Assembly (NCBI GenBank): GCA_030537135.1
Contig: JAUNOP010000011.1
Location: forward strand, 1-62,919
From: Eubacteriales bacterium
GTDB lineage: Bacteria; Bacillota; Clostridia; Lachnospirales; Lachnospiraceae
Reading direction: 5' to 3'
Length of the DNA: 62,919 nt
Numbering within the stretch: position 1 is the first letter of the stretch; each line of letters opens with the position of its first letter. Both the position numbers and the translations under genes were made by a program. Positions 27,555-36,199 of this stretch are shown here, one piece after another. Below the pieces are notes generated by a model. That model made no database searches and was not told where the DNA came from. It saw only the letters and a program-made list of their open reading frames with translations.

Positions 27555-29381
27555 TTATTCCATTTTGCTCAGGTATTGCTCAAATACATCCAGAGCCGCC
27601 TCCACAGGCTCAGGCGTGGACATGTCTACTCCGCAGATTTTCAGGAGGTCAATCGGATTTTTGGAGCTTCCGCCGCTTAAAAAACGCTTATATTTTTCTA
27701 CAATTCCGGGCTCGTTGCTAAGGATTTTGCTGCTTATGGCAATAGCAGCCGCAAAGCCGGTGGCATACTGATATACATAAAACGGGTTATAAAAATGCGG
27801 TATTCTGGACCACTCATGGGAAATCTCCTCATCCACCACCATATTGCTGCCAAAATATCTCTGATTCAGCTCCAGATAGCATTGATTGAGCGTTTCTGCT
27901 GTCAGAGCCTCCCCTCTTTGCACTGCCTGATGCGTCAGCATCTCAAACTCTGCAAACATGGTCTGGCGATACATAGTGGTTCTGAACTGTTCCAGAAAAT
28001 AGTTAATAAGGTACTTTTTCTCATCTTCATCTGTACTGCGCTCCATCAGGTCGTGAATCAGAAGAGCCTCATTGCAGGTAGAGGCCACCTCTGCCACAAA
28101 GATCCGATAACCAGCATACAGGTACGGCTGTGTATGATTCGAGTACCAGGAATGCAGGGAATGTCCCATCTCATGCGCCAGAGTGAACACATCCTTAAGT
28201 CCTCCATGGAAATTCAGAAGTACATAAGGATGAGGCTCATAGGCTCCCCAGGAATAGGCTCCTGTACGCTTTCCGGTATTCTCATAGACATCTATCCAGC
28301 GATTGTCAAAGCCCTCCTGAAGAATGGCAAGATAGTCCTCGCCAAGAGGAGCAAGACCTCTCCTTACAATCTCCTTTGCCTCCTCAAAGCTGTAGGTTTT
28401 CTGCGGACACCTTACCATAGGGGTATAGATATCATACATGTGAAGCTCGTCAAGGCCCATAAGTCTTTTTCTCAGCTCCATGTAGCGGTGCATGAGAGGA
28501 AGGCGTCTGTTGATTGTTTCTATCAGGCTGTGATACACAGACACTGGGATTTCATTTATGTCCAGAGCTTCCTTCATGGAGGAGGCATAGTGATGCTCCT
28601 TTGCAAAGAAATCTGCCTGTCTGGCATTTGCATAATACACGGCTGCAAGGGTGTTTTCAAACTGCGCATACACAGAATAGAGGCTCTGAAAGGCATTTCT
28701 GCGAAGCGTCCTATCCTCCTTCTGAAGCATGGAAATATAGCTTCCCTGTGTCAGAGGCAGAGCCTTTCCATCGCTTCCGCACACATCTGGAAAGCGGATA
28801 TCTGCATTATTGAACATAGAAAAAATATTTGACGGAGCCTGACCCAGATCCCCTGCCTTGGAGAGGAGCGCTTCTGTGTCTGCGTCCAGCACATGCTCTT
28901 TTCTTCTTGTAATCTGCTCAATAAATCTCTTATACATAGAAAGAGCGTCTGCTTCTGCAGTCTGGCCAGCAGCGTTTGCAGCCTCACAGGCGCCAAAATA
29001 ACTGCCGAGCTTTTCCTCCGGAAGGGTCAAAAGCTCAGGCTCCAGCCATGCCGTACACTGGCTGAGTCTGGTTCCCAGAAGCTGCGCCTCCTGGCTCATC
29101 TTCTGATATTTGGCATTGGCAGTATCCTCATGATATTTTTGATTCGCATATACATATAGCTTTTCAAAAGTCCGATTCATCTCCTCATAGAGCCTCAATG
29201 TTTCAAGAAGCTCCTTTGGTCCCCTGGAAAGCCTTCCCTGAAAAGAGGAAAATCTCTCCATCATCCTCTCTGTCTTCTCTCTGTCCTTATCATATAAATC
29301 CTCAGAAGCGTAGAGATCCTCCATGTTCCAGGTGTCCTCTGTCTTCTGCTCTGCTCTGGAAATTATTCTATACTCCTCCAC
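27555..29381 (-). CDS. pepF: Oligoendopeptidase F (M3 metallopeptidase)
   Basis: PepF cleaves short peptides in the cytoplasm with a zinc ion bound by HEXXH. Here HEMGHSLHSWY is near residue 385, followed by the downstream glutamate region FVAEVASTCNEALL. The start is GTG at 29381, preceded by a perfect AAGGAGG with six bases, giving 608 residues, normal for the family. The frame is open to 29462 but begins there without a ribosome site. It is the first gene of a pepF-SNF2 pair. Confidence 0.95.
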   Translation of the reverse strand: MEEYRIISRAEQKTEDTWNMEDLYASEDLYDKDREKTERMMERFSSFQGRLSRGPKELLETLRLYEEMNRTFEKLYVYANQKYHEDTANAKYQKMSQEAQLLGTRLSQCTAWLEPELLTLPEEKLGSYFGACEAANAAGQTAEADALSMYKRFIEQITRRKEHVLDADTEALLSKAGDLGQAPSNIFSMFNNADIRFPDVCGSDGKALPLTQGSYISMLQKEDRTLRRNAFQSLYSVYAQFENTLAAVYYANARQADFFAKEHHYASSMKEALDINEIPVSVYHSLIETINRRLPLMHRYMELRKRLMGLDELHMYDIYTPMVRCPQKTYSFEEAKEIVRRGLAPLGEDYLAILQEGFDNRWIDVYENTGKRTGAYSWGAYEPHPYVLLNFHGGLKDVFTLAHEMGHSLHSWYSNHTQPYLYAGYRIFVAEVASTCNEALLIHDLMERSTDEDEKKYLINYFLEQFRTTMYRQTMFAEFEMLTHQAVQRGEALTAETLNQCYLELNQRYFGSNMVVDEEISHEWSRIPHFYNPFYVYQYATGFAAAIAISSKILSNEPGIVEKYKRFLSGGSSKNPIDLLKICGVDMSTPEPVEAALDVFEQYLSKME

Positions 29382-29500
29382 GATTGTCCTCCTTGTTCTA
29401 TGCCCAGGCCAATGTCCTGCGCTGTTTTTTATATCCTCTTCTATTTTACCCGACAAAGGCAAAATATCAATGCCTTTTATCGAAAATTTTTATATGTAAA

Positions 29501-29550
29501 ATACCCCCTAAGCAGATTTTGGTTATTAACCTTATCTGCTTAAGGGGTAT
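29501..29550 (-). terminator. Terminator after the vWA/DUF2828 gene
   Basis: Outer arms ATACCCC...AAGCAGA and TCTGCTTA...GGGGTAT enclose an inner GGTTATTAACC palindrome, followed on the - strand by T-rich sequence. Confidence 0.75.
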
Positions 29551-29574
29551 CCTATCGTTTAAAGGAAAGCTCTA

Positions 29575-30354
29575 TTATCCCGCATATTCCAGGGCTCTCT
29601 CCACCGGCGTATAACGCTCAGAATTCAGATGTGCTTCCAAAAGCTCCTGCGGGGAGGGAGTTCTGTAATCCATATCCAGTGAAGAGGTCAGCACCATGTT
29701 CAAAATAGCAGGGCTAAATCCGCTGATAAGAGCTACGCCCATCTCATTCTCGCGAATCGGCACAATCCCTGTCCTGGAGCATATATTCCAGAAAATCAGA
29801 CGAGGGGGCTGATAGCCTCTTGCTCTGTATTTTTCTGAAATCTCTTCAAAGAGAGTCTTTGACACGCCTCTTCTTTTGTTCCGGTAGCTCACATCATAGG
29901 TGCAGGAGTCAAACTCCATGTCTGACAGGATGAGAACATTATCTGGTATCTCCCCCTGCCTCATTTTATTTTTTACTGCTGTCTCAAGAATCAAGTCAAA
30001 CACTCTTTCAATATTGGTGTTTGCACACTCATCATGTTCAAGTGCAGTCAAAAGCTTTTCTCTAAGAGAAGCATCCCCGGATAAATCCACCATCTGCGGT
30101 CTCTGGCTGAAGGTAATATAGCGGTTCTGAAATTCTCCCTTGCAGCGCTCTGCAAAGTAAATGGCCAGTGCATTTGCCACGTCCAGACAGGTCACACTGC
30201 TTCTTCCGACAGGGCTTAACATACTGCCCGATCCGTCTGCCACACAGATGGTACTCTCCTCTCCCTTTACATAGTCTGGAAGAGCCTTCCACAGAAGCAA
30301 TGCTTCCTCAAAGGAAGCGTCCAGAGCTTTTTGCAGACTTTCTATCGGTCTCAT
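29575..30354 (-). CDS. DUF2828-type von Willebrand A domain protein, C-terminal half only
   Basis: The 259 residues match the vWA half of DUF2828 proteins: CVADGSGSML is a MIDAS-like motif (DxSxS changed to DGSGS), followed by TFSQRP, TNIERVFDLIL, NVLILSDMEFD and FWNICSRTGIVPI. Full family members are roughly twice as long, with an N-terminal helical part (TROVE/Ro60-like) that is missing here. AAGGAG precedes the ATG, so this short form may be translated. It may be a truncated relic or a free-standing vWA partner; DUF2828 function is not established. Confidence 0.7.
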   Translation of the reverse strand: MRPIESLQKALDASFEEALLLWKALPDYVKGEESTICVADGSGSMLSPVGRSSVTCLDVANALAIYFAERCKGEFQNRYITFSQRPQMVDLSGDASLREKLLTALEHDECANTNIERVFDLILETAVKNKMRQGEIPDNVLILSDMEFDSCTYDVSYRNKRRGVSKTLFEEISEKYRARGYQPPRLIFWNICSRTGIVPIRENEMGVALISGFSPAILNMVLTSSLDMDYRTPSPQELLEAHLNSERYTPVERALEYAG

Positions 30355-30783
30355 TTTTTTCTCCTTATTCTCTCATCTGCTCCTCTGAGCAGATGCTTCA
30401 AGACGGCTTTGGCTTAAATATGAGCCGGCAAATACTTTTATTGTAATTGCTCTTGGCTCAACCCTGGGAAGTACCTCACTTACCTCATATTTATGCAGCA
30501 ATGCCTGCTCGTTTTTGTTTCTGCTCTCAAAAGGACAGCAGTAAACCAAAAATACCGAAACGTAAGCTACCTTCTTCCTCTCACATCTCCTGAATTCTCG
30601 TCATAATTTAATTGCTGTAGCCGTCTTTCCACCAGCTGCTGCAACAGGTATATCCCTGTTACATATAGAATAATATCACGCAAAAAGCTCCCTGTATACA
30701 AACCTGTGGTTTAATACAAGAAGCTTTTTGGTCACTATGCTTTACACACGTTCTGTGAAATCATGCAGCATTCCTATTTCCTT
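30355..30783. other. 429 bp without a recognised gene
   Basis: It holds a terminator (30682-30729). On the - strand, a 75-codon open frame (30376-30600) ends 19 bases before the vWA gene start. It has a protein-like composition (for example KYEVSEVLPRVEPRAIT) but lacks an ATG or a clear start. It could be a decayed gene fragment; I cannot place it in a family. Confidence 0.4.
30682..30729 (-). terminator. Terminator of the sugar-acid operon
   Basis: AAAAAGCT and AGCTTTTT close a long imperfect hairpin with inner pairs AACC/GGTT and CTTGTAT/ATACAGG. On the - strand it ends in TTTTTG. Confidence 0.75.
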
Positions 30784-31881
30784 TTATCTCTGGACTCTTG
30801 CTCCCGCGCCGCCCATGACTGCTTCCACTTCCTTTTTGCTTGCCATGGTAGTGTCTCCTGGCGTTGTCATTGCCAGCGCTCCGTGGGCTGCTCCATAATT
30901 CACGGCCAGCTGCGCATTCTGTGTTGTCATAAGTCCATAAATCAGACCTGACGCAAAGGAATCGCCGCCTCCCACACGGTCCATGATTTCCAGTCCCTTA
31001 TAATCCTTTGCCTTATAAATCTCCCCGTCTGCCCAGCAGATAGCACTCCAGTCATTCACGGTCGCTGTCTTTACCTCCCTGAGAGTAGTGGCAACTGCCT
31101 TAAAGTTAGGATAGGTCTGTGCCGCCTGGTTAATCATCTTTTTATAGCCGTCAAGGTTCAGCTCCTTGAGATTTTCATCATTTCCCTCAATCTCAAAGCC
31201 AAGGCAGGCCGTAAAATCTTCCTCATTTCCAATCATGACGTCCACATACCTGGCAATCTCCCTGTTGACTTCCTGAGCCTTTGCCTGTCCTCCGATTGCA
31301 CTCCACATGGATGGACGGTAGTTCAAATCATAGGACACAATAGTTCCATATTTTTTTGCAGTCTTAATTGCCGCAAGCACAGTTTCACAAGACTGCTCAG
31401 AGAGAGCCGCATAAATGCCTCCTGTATGCAGCCAGCGAACACCCAGTTCTCCGAAAATATATTCAAAATCAAAATCCTCTGGGCGCGCCTTGGAAATAGC
31501 TGTGTTTGCTCTGTCCGAACAGCCGACAGCTCCTCGAATTCCAAAGCCCCTTTCTGTAAAATTGATTCCATTGCGGCAGATTCTTCCGATACCATCTGTT
31601 TTCATCCATTTTATAAGGGAAGTATCCACACCGCCCTGCAAAATAAAATCCTCCATCAGCATTCCGACTTCATTGTCTGCAAAGGCGGTTATCACTGCAG
31701 TTTTCATGCCAAAGCATCTTCGAAGGCCTCGAACCACATTGTATTCTCCACCGCCCTCCCATGCGCGAAAGCTCCTGGCTGTGCGAATTCTTCCTTCTCC
31801 CGGGTCAAGCCTGAGCATCACCTCTCCAAGGGATACTGCGTCAAATCTGCACTCCTTTTCTGGTCTTATATTCAGATTCAT
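30784..31881 (-). CDS. kdgK: 2-keto-3-deoxygluconate kinase (PfkB family)
   Basis: This would phosphorylate 2-keto-3-deoxygluconate (KDG) to KDPG. The 365-residue protein shows the PfkB N-terminal glycine motif (LGEVMLRLDPGEGR ... WEGGGEYNV) and the catalytic VGGGDSFASG near 310, with the Asp as base. It is longer than many PfkB sugar kinases, as is common in Firmicute KDG kinases. It is the last gene of the GntP-dehydratase-Eda-KdgK operon, 13 bases after eda, so substrate and product fit the neighbours. Confidence 0.88.
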   Translation of the reverse strand: MNLNIRPEKECRFDAVSLGEVMLRLDPGEGRIRTARSFRAWEGGGEYNVVRGLRRCFGMKTAVITAFADNEVGMLMEDFILQGGVDTSLIKWMKTDGIGRICRNGINFTERGFGIRGAVGCSDRANTAISKARPEDFDFEYIFGELGVRWLHTGGIYAALSEQSCETVLAAIKTAKKYGTIVSYDLNYRPSMWSAIGGQAKAQEVNREIARYVDVMIGNEEDFTACLGFEIEGNDENLKELNLDGYKKMINQAAQTYPNFKAVATTLREVKTATVNDWSAICWADGEIYKAKDYKGLEIMDRVGGGDSFASGLIYGLMTTQNAQLAVNYGAAHGALAMTTPGDTTMASKKEVEAVMGGAGARVQR

Positions 31882-31894
31882 CCTTTTTCCTCCT

Positions 31895-32533
31895 TTAGCT
31901 GCGAGTCTGTTTTGCCAGTGCAGCAGCTTCCTTTGTCAACTCCTTGATTTTCTCAAAATTGCCTTTCTCAATCAGACTGCCCTTTACCATCCAGCTTCCT
32001 CCGCAGCACAGAATCTTGGGAAATTTCAGATAAGCCCCAAGGTTCCTTTCGCTGATTCCTCCTGTGGGCATAAACCTGAGCATGGTGTACGGCGCAGCCA
32101 TAGCCTTTATCATGGCGAGCCCACCCACCTGCTCTGCCGGAAAGAATTTTACCACCTTAAGTCCGCGCTTTACTGCCTGGGCAAGTTCAGAAGGCGTGAT
32201 GCAGCCTGGAAAAACCGGAATCTCTCTTTCCAGACAATAATCCACAATCTCTGCGTCAAAACCCGGACTTACAATAAATTTTGCGCCTGCTCTGACCGCG
32301 CGCTCCACCTGTTCTGTTGTAAGAACGGTTCCTGCTCCAATTAGCATTTCCGGATATTTCTCACACATCAGACGAATAGCCTCCCCTGCTGCCTCTGTGC
32401 GGAAAGTCACTTCCGCGCATGGAAGCCCTCCCTTTGTCAGTGCATCTGCGAGAGGAAGCGCGTCCTCTGCCCGATTCAGCACCACTACAGGCACAACTCC
32501 AAAATCATAAAACTGTTCTTCTATTGTTCTCAT
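31895..32533 (-). CDS. eda: KDPG aldolase
   Basis: Eda splits 2-keto-3-deoxy-6-phosphogluconate into pyruvate and glyceraldehyde-3-phosphate. The 212-residue TIM barrel keeps Glu41 (AEVTFRT), the phosphate-binding GAGTV and the Schiff-base Lys129 in VVKFFPAEQ, equivalent to E. coli Glu45 and Lys133. The start at 32533 follows GAGG; the in-frame ATG at 32551 has no site. The C-terminal glycine-rich GGSWMV phosphate site is present. Confidence 0.94.
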   Translation of the reverse strand: MRTIEEQFYDFGVVPVVVLNRAEDALPLADALTKGGLPCAEVTFRTEAAGEAIRLMCEKYPEMLIGAGTVLTTEQVERAVRAGAKFIVSPGFDAEIVDYCLEREIPVFPGCITPSELAQAVKRGLKVVKFFPAEQVGGLAMIKAMAAPYTMLRFMPTGGISERNLGAYLKFPKILCCGGSWMVKGSLIEKGNFEKIKELTKEAAALAKQTRS

Positions 32534-32580
32534 CTTCCAATTCCTCTTCATAAAAATAGATGATCCATAACGTTCTGTAC

Positions 32581-32645
32581 TTTAACGTATCAAGCAAGTA
32601 GCGAAGCAGACATCGTGTCCTGTGGGTATTGCGAATTTCCGCTTG
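32581..32645 (-). repeat. Family 2 repeat, copy 2c (short form)
   Basis: On the - strand it reads AAGCGGAAATTCGCAATACC, then CACAGGACACGATGTCTGCT, then TCGCTACTTGCTTGATACGT and TAAA. It lies between the dehydratase stop codon and eda within the operon, so it is probably transcribed and may affect mRNA processing between the two. Confidence 0.85.
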
Positions 32646-32646
32646 C

Positions 32647-34389
32647 CTACTCCAGATATGCGCCCTTCATAGGACTTGCCGCATGCTGGCTGAACAGGCG
32701 AAGCACTCCCTTCTTATACTTTGGCTCCCTCTTTTTCCAGTTTCTGCGGCGCTCCTCAAGAACAGCGTCCACCTCCTTTGGCGTCTTCTTCTCTCCGTGG
32801 ATTCCTATAATGTTCAGCCTTCTCTGCATCACATCAATCTCGATCAGGTCTCCTTCCTCCACAAGGGCAATCGGTCCGCAGTCAACAGCTTCTGGACTGC
32901 AATGTCCAATCACAGGACCCGTAGATGCGCCTGAGAAGCGGCCGTCTGTAATCAGAGCAATGCTTCTTCCAAGCTCCTTATCGCTGCTGATTGCCTCTGA
33001 GGTATAGAACATTTCCGGCATACCGCTTCCCTTTGGTCCCTCGTAGCGGATAAATACTGCATCTCCCTTCTGAACCTTGTGCTTTAATACCGCGTCCAGG
33101 CACTCCTCCTCACTGTCAAAGGGTCTGGCTCTTAGAACGGCCTTAAACATTTCCTTTGGGCAGGCAGTGTGCTTGATGACCGCTCCCTCTGGCGCCAGAT
33201 TGCCTCTGAGAATGGCAATGCTTCCATCCGTTCCGATTGCCTTGTCATAAGGACGGATAATGTCTTCCTTTTTAATAGAAATATTGTAACGCCTGCCAAA
33301 TTCCTGAAGCCATTTATCACATCTTTCGTAGAAGCCATTTGCTTTCAGCTCATCCAGATTTTCGCCCAGGGTCTTTCCTGTAACAGTCATCACATCCAGA
33401 TGAAGATGTTCTCTGATTTCCTCCATAATGGCCGGAACTCCTCCTGCGTAATAGAAGCATTCTGCTGGCCAGCGTCCTGCCGGGCGCACATCCAGAAGAT
33501 AGTGTGCATTTCTATGCAGTCTGTCAAAGGTATCTCCTGTTATCTCGATGCCGAATTCATGAGCAATCGCCGGAATATGCAGCAGACAGTTCGTGCTTCC
33601 TGACACAGCCGCATGCACAAGGATCGCATTTTCAAAACTCTTCATGGTGACAATATCGCTCGGGCGCATATTAGGCATAGAGGCAAGCCTTACTGCCTGC
33701 TTTCCTGCTTCTCTTGCAAAGGTCTTTAAATCAGGACTGGTTGCCGGCATCAAAGCGCTTCCAGGAAGAGCCAATCCCAGAGCCTCAGCCATAATCTGCA
33801 TAGTGGAGGCAGTTCCGATAAAGGAGCAGGCACCGCAGCTTGGGCAGGCATTGCATTTTGCCCAGTTCAGCTTCTCTTCATCGATCTCTCCTCTCTGATA
33901 CTTTGCGCTGTACATTCCCAGCTGCTCCAGGGTGAGCATCTCAGGGCCTGCATTCATGGTTCCTCCTGGAACTACGACAGCGGGAATATCCACTCTTGCA
34001 AGTCCCATCAGATTTCCAGGCATTCCCTTGTCACAGCTTGCAAGGTAAACACCTGCATCAAAGGGCGTTGCATTTGCATGAATCTCAATCATGTTTGCAA
34101 TCATTTCCCTGCTTGCCAGACTATAGTTGATTCCGTCTGTTCCCTGGCTTTCTCCGTCGCAGATGTCTGTGCAGAAATAGCGGGCGCCATAGCCTCCGGC
34201 CTCCTCGATTCCCTTTCGTACCTCCTCAACTAAAATATCCAGATGCCCACTTCCCGGATGGCTATCGCCAAAGGTACTCTCTATCATAACCTGCGTCTTT
34301 GATAAATCCTCAAGTCTCCAGCCGGTTCCAATGCGGAGCGGGTCAAGCTCTGGCGCCAGCTTTCTCATTTCCTGACTTTTTAACTGCAT
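32647..34389 (-). CDS. IlvD/Edd-family sugar-acid dehydratase
   Basis: The 580-residue enzyme would remove water from a sugar acid to give a 2-keto-3-deoxy acid. It keeps iron-sulfur cysteines of the family (Cys119 in ASCDKGMPG and the CPSCGACSF cluster at 182-188) and the C-terminal ITDGRFSGA motif. The start at 34389 follows AAAGGAG with seven bases; the frame runs on to 34602 into the permease gene without support. With KdgK, Eda and a gluconate-type permease, the best guess is D-gluconate (or a related aldonate) dehydratase making KDG, not dihydroxy-acid dehydratase of branched-chain synthesis. Substrate not certain. Confidence 0.85.
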   Translation of the reverse strand: MQLKSQEMRKLAPELDPLRIGTGWRLEDLSKTQVMIESTFGDSHPGSGHLDILVEEVRKGIEEAGGYGARYFCTDICDGESQGTDGINYSLASREMIANMIEIHANATPFDAGVYLASCDKGMPGNLMGLARVDIPAVVVPGGTMNAGPEMLTLEQLGMYSAKYQRGEIDEEKLNWAKCNACPSCGACSFIGTASTMQIMAEALGLALPGSALMPATSPDLKTFAREAGKQAVRLASMPNMRPSDIVTMKSFENAILVHAAVSGSTNCLLHIPAIAHEFGIEITGDTFDRLHRNAHYLLDVRPAGRWPAECFYYAGGVPAIMEEIREHLHLDVMTVTGKTLGENLDELKANGFYERCDKWLQEFGRRYNISIKKEDIIRPYDKAIGTDGSIAILRGNLAPEGAVIKHTACPKEMFKAVLRARPFDSEEECLDAVLKHKVQKGDAVFIRYEGPKGSGMPEMFYTSEAISSDKELGRSIALITDGRFSGASTGPVIGHCSPEAVDCGPIALVEEGDLIEIDVMQRRLNIIGIHGEKKTPKEVDAVLEERRRNWKKREPKYKKGVLRLFSQHAASPMKGAYLE

Positions 34390-34529
34390 AATACTTCTCC
34401 TTTCTGCGGACAGCTGCTCCAGCCTCACAGCCGCCGCATTCATGTGTGCGTAAATATTTATTATATTCAACCTGGCTGGCAGTCCTCCTGCCTGTATAAG
34501 GGCTTTTCTCTGAAAATATCGCCCTCTCT

Positions 34530-35891
34530 TTAAGCAAAGAATGAAATAATTAATGCTACTACAAAACCAGTTCCTCCTACCAGAGTCTCCATAATGCTCC
34601 ACGTCTTCAGAGTCGTCTTCTCATCCATTCCAACCAGAGACTTTACCAGCCAGAAGCCAGAATCATTAAAATGTGAGCACACGGTTGCCCCTCCTGCAAC
34701 CGCTGCTGTTGTACATGCCAGATACAAAGGCGACAGGTCTGCAATTCCGGGCATGGCTGCAATAATGCCTGCTGCCATTGTCATGGCAACGGTTGCAGAG
34801 CCTACACAGATTCTTACAAGAGCAGCTACAAGAAATGCCACTACCACAATCGGAAGGTTTGCAGCAGAAACTGCATTTCCAATCACATCACCCAGTCCTG
34901 AATACTGAAGCACATAGCGGAGAACGCCGCCGCAGGCAGTCACCAGAAGAATAAGTCCTGTCGGCTCCAGAGATTTTGTCATGATTTTCTCCAGCTCCTC
35001 TGTATTATAGCCATGCTTGATTCCCAGAACAAACATAGCCACAACCGTAGCGATCAGAAGCGCTACAAACGGCTCTCCAAGAAAGCTCAAAATCGGTGCA
35101 AGTCCGCTCATTGCCGGAACCACTCCTGCCACAGAATCCAGAATAATCAGCACAAGAGGAATCAGAATAATTCCCACGATTGTCCAGAAATTCGGGAGCT
35201 TGGATTCATCAAAATTTTCCTGGTTTGCCACATGCTCAGGAACAGGAATCATATACTTGTTTCCACAAACAGAACCCCAGATAGGACCTGCAACAATCAT
35301 GGAAAAAATACCGCAGACAACACCTACCATAATCACCCAGCCAAGCTCCACGTCCAGCATGGTTGCCACCAGAACCGGTCCAGGCGTGGGTGGAATAAAG
35401 GCATGGCCTACAGCAAGCCCTGCAAGCAGAGGAATCGCATAGAACAAAGAGGAACGGCTGGTTCTCTTTGCCAGAGAAAAGGCCAGCGGAATCAAAATAA
35501 TTAATCCTGCGTCAAAAAACACCGGCATTGCAATAACCAGACCCGTAATTCCCAAAGCCCAGGCAGCCTTCTTGTCGCCAAACCATTTGACCATGGTGAC
35601 GGCCAGCGTCTGGGCTCCGCCAGACGCCTCCAGGATTGCTCCAAACATAGAGCCAAGGCCTACCAACAAAGCAATTCCCTTGAGTGTGTTTCCAATTCCA
35701 TCATTCACTGCCGTCACAATATCATCAAACGGCATCCCTGCTCCAAGACCAATCACAATCGCGCCAATCAGGATTGCAACCATAGCCTGAATTTTAAACT
35801 TAATAATCAATACCAATAATAACACAAGCCCTACCAGCGCAGCTATCACCAATCTGGTCGGATTGAGTGTTGCGGTCACATCTGTACCCAT
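34530..35891 (-). CDS. GntP-family gluconate/sugar-acid permease
   Basis: This 453-residue polytopic protein belongs to the Gnt symporter family, which imports gluconate and related hydroxy acids with protons. It has about 12-14 hydrophobic segments and family motifs GLGAGMPFDDI, FFDAGLIILIPLAFSLAKRT and HFNDSGFWLVKSL. The start at 35891 follows AAGGAGG. It is the first gene of the operon, behind a textbook promoter and two putative operators. Confidence 0.92.
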   Translation of the reverse strand: MGTDVTATLNPTRLVIAALVGLVLLLVLIIKFKIQAMVAILIGAIVIGLGAGMPFDDIVTAVNDGIGNTLKGIALLVGLGSMFGAILEASGGAQTLAVTMVKWFGDKKAAWALGITGLVIAMPVFFDAGLIILIPLAFSLAKRTSRSSLFYAIPLLAGLAVGHAFIPPTPGPVLVATMLDVELGWVIMVGVVCGIFSMIVAGPIWGSVCGNKYMIPVPEHVANQENFDESKLPNFWTIVGIILIPLVLIILDSVAGVVPAMSGLAPILSFLGEPFVALLIATVVAMFVLGIKHGYNTEELEKIMTKSLEPTGLILLVTACGGVLRYVLQYSGLGDVIGNAVSAANLPIVVVAFLVAALVRICVGSATVAMTMAAGIIAAMPGIADLSPLYLACTTAAVAGGATVCSHFNDSGFWLVKSLVGMDEKTTLKTWSIMETLVGGTGFVVALIISFFA

Positions 35892-35988
35892 TAAAAAATC
35901 CTCCTTAATCTCTGAAACCATTTTATTGTGCTTCCATTATGCCGTTCCTTTGAGTCTAAACATCTGACGTCTTATGTTTTATAATTTT

Positions 35989-36017
35989 ATTATATTATTT
36001 AGGTTTGATTTTGTCAA
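35989..36017 (-). promoter_or_regulatory. Promoter of the sugar-acid operon
   Basis: A perfect TTGACA (36012-36017), 17-base spacer and TATAAT (35989-35994) on the - strand. One operator-like site lies just upstream of -35 and another just downstream of the predicted start, an arrangement suited to tight repression. Confidence 0.85.
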
Positions 36018-36052
36018 TATGTCTGATGTTTACTTTGTCTTTTCTCTTATTT

Positions 36053-36101
36053 GCACAAAAAAGAGGCAGTATTTTAGAAAAAATCCTGCCTCTTTTTGTG
36101 C
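36053..36101. terminator. Terminator of the GntR-type regulator gene
   Basis: GCACAAAAAAGAGGCAG and CTGCCTCTTTTTGTGC form a long stem, active on the - strand and possibly both. It separates the regulator transcript from the operon promoter. Confidence 0.88.
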
Positions 36102-36199
36102 ATTTTTTATATTTTTCTTTTCTTTCTCAGCATTCAGAAAAGCAAATACATCCGATGTTTAATAGAATACCTGTTTTTTTACGAGGCATTCTTATTATT

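Larger units (their letters stand above)
35960..36158. promoter_or_regulatory. Three copies of an ACATCNGAYRT operator-like motif
   Basis: The 11-mer occurs at 35960-35970 (ACATCTGACGT, within the palindrome ACATCTGACGTCTTATGT), at 36019-36029 on the - strand (ACATCAGACAT) and at 36148-36158 (ACATCCGATGT). Two flank the operon promoter and the third lies just past the end of the regulator gene. They are candidates for binding by the FadR-type GntR regulator encoded next door. Confidence 0.6.

Noticed and set aside
27795-28832. + strand frame of 345 codons
   Set aside because: Antisense shadow of pepF.
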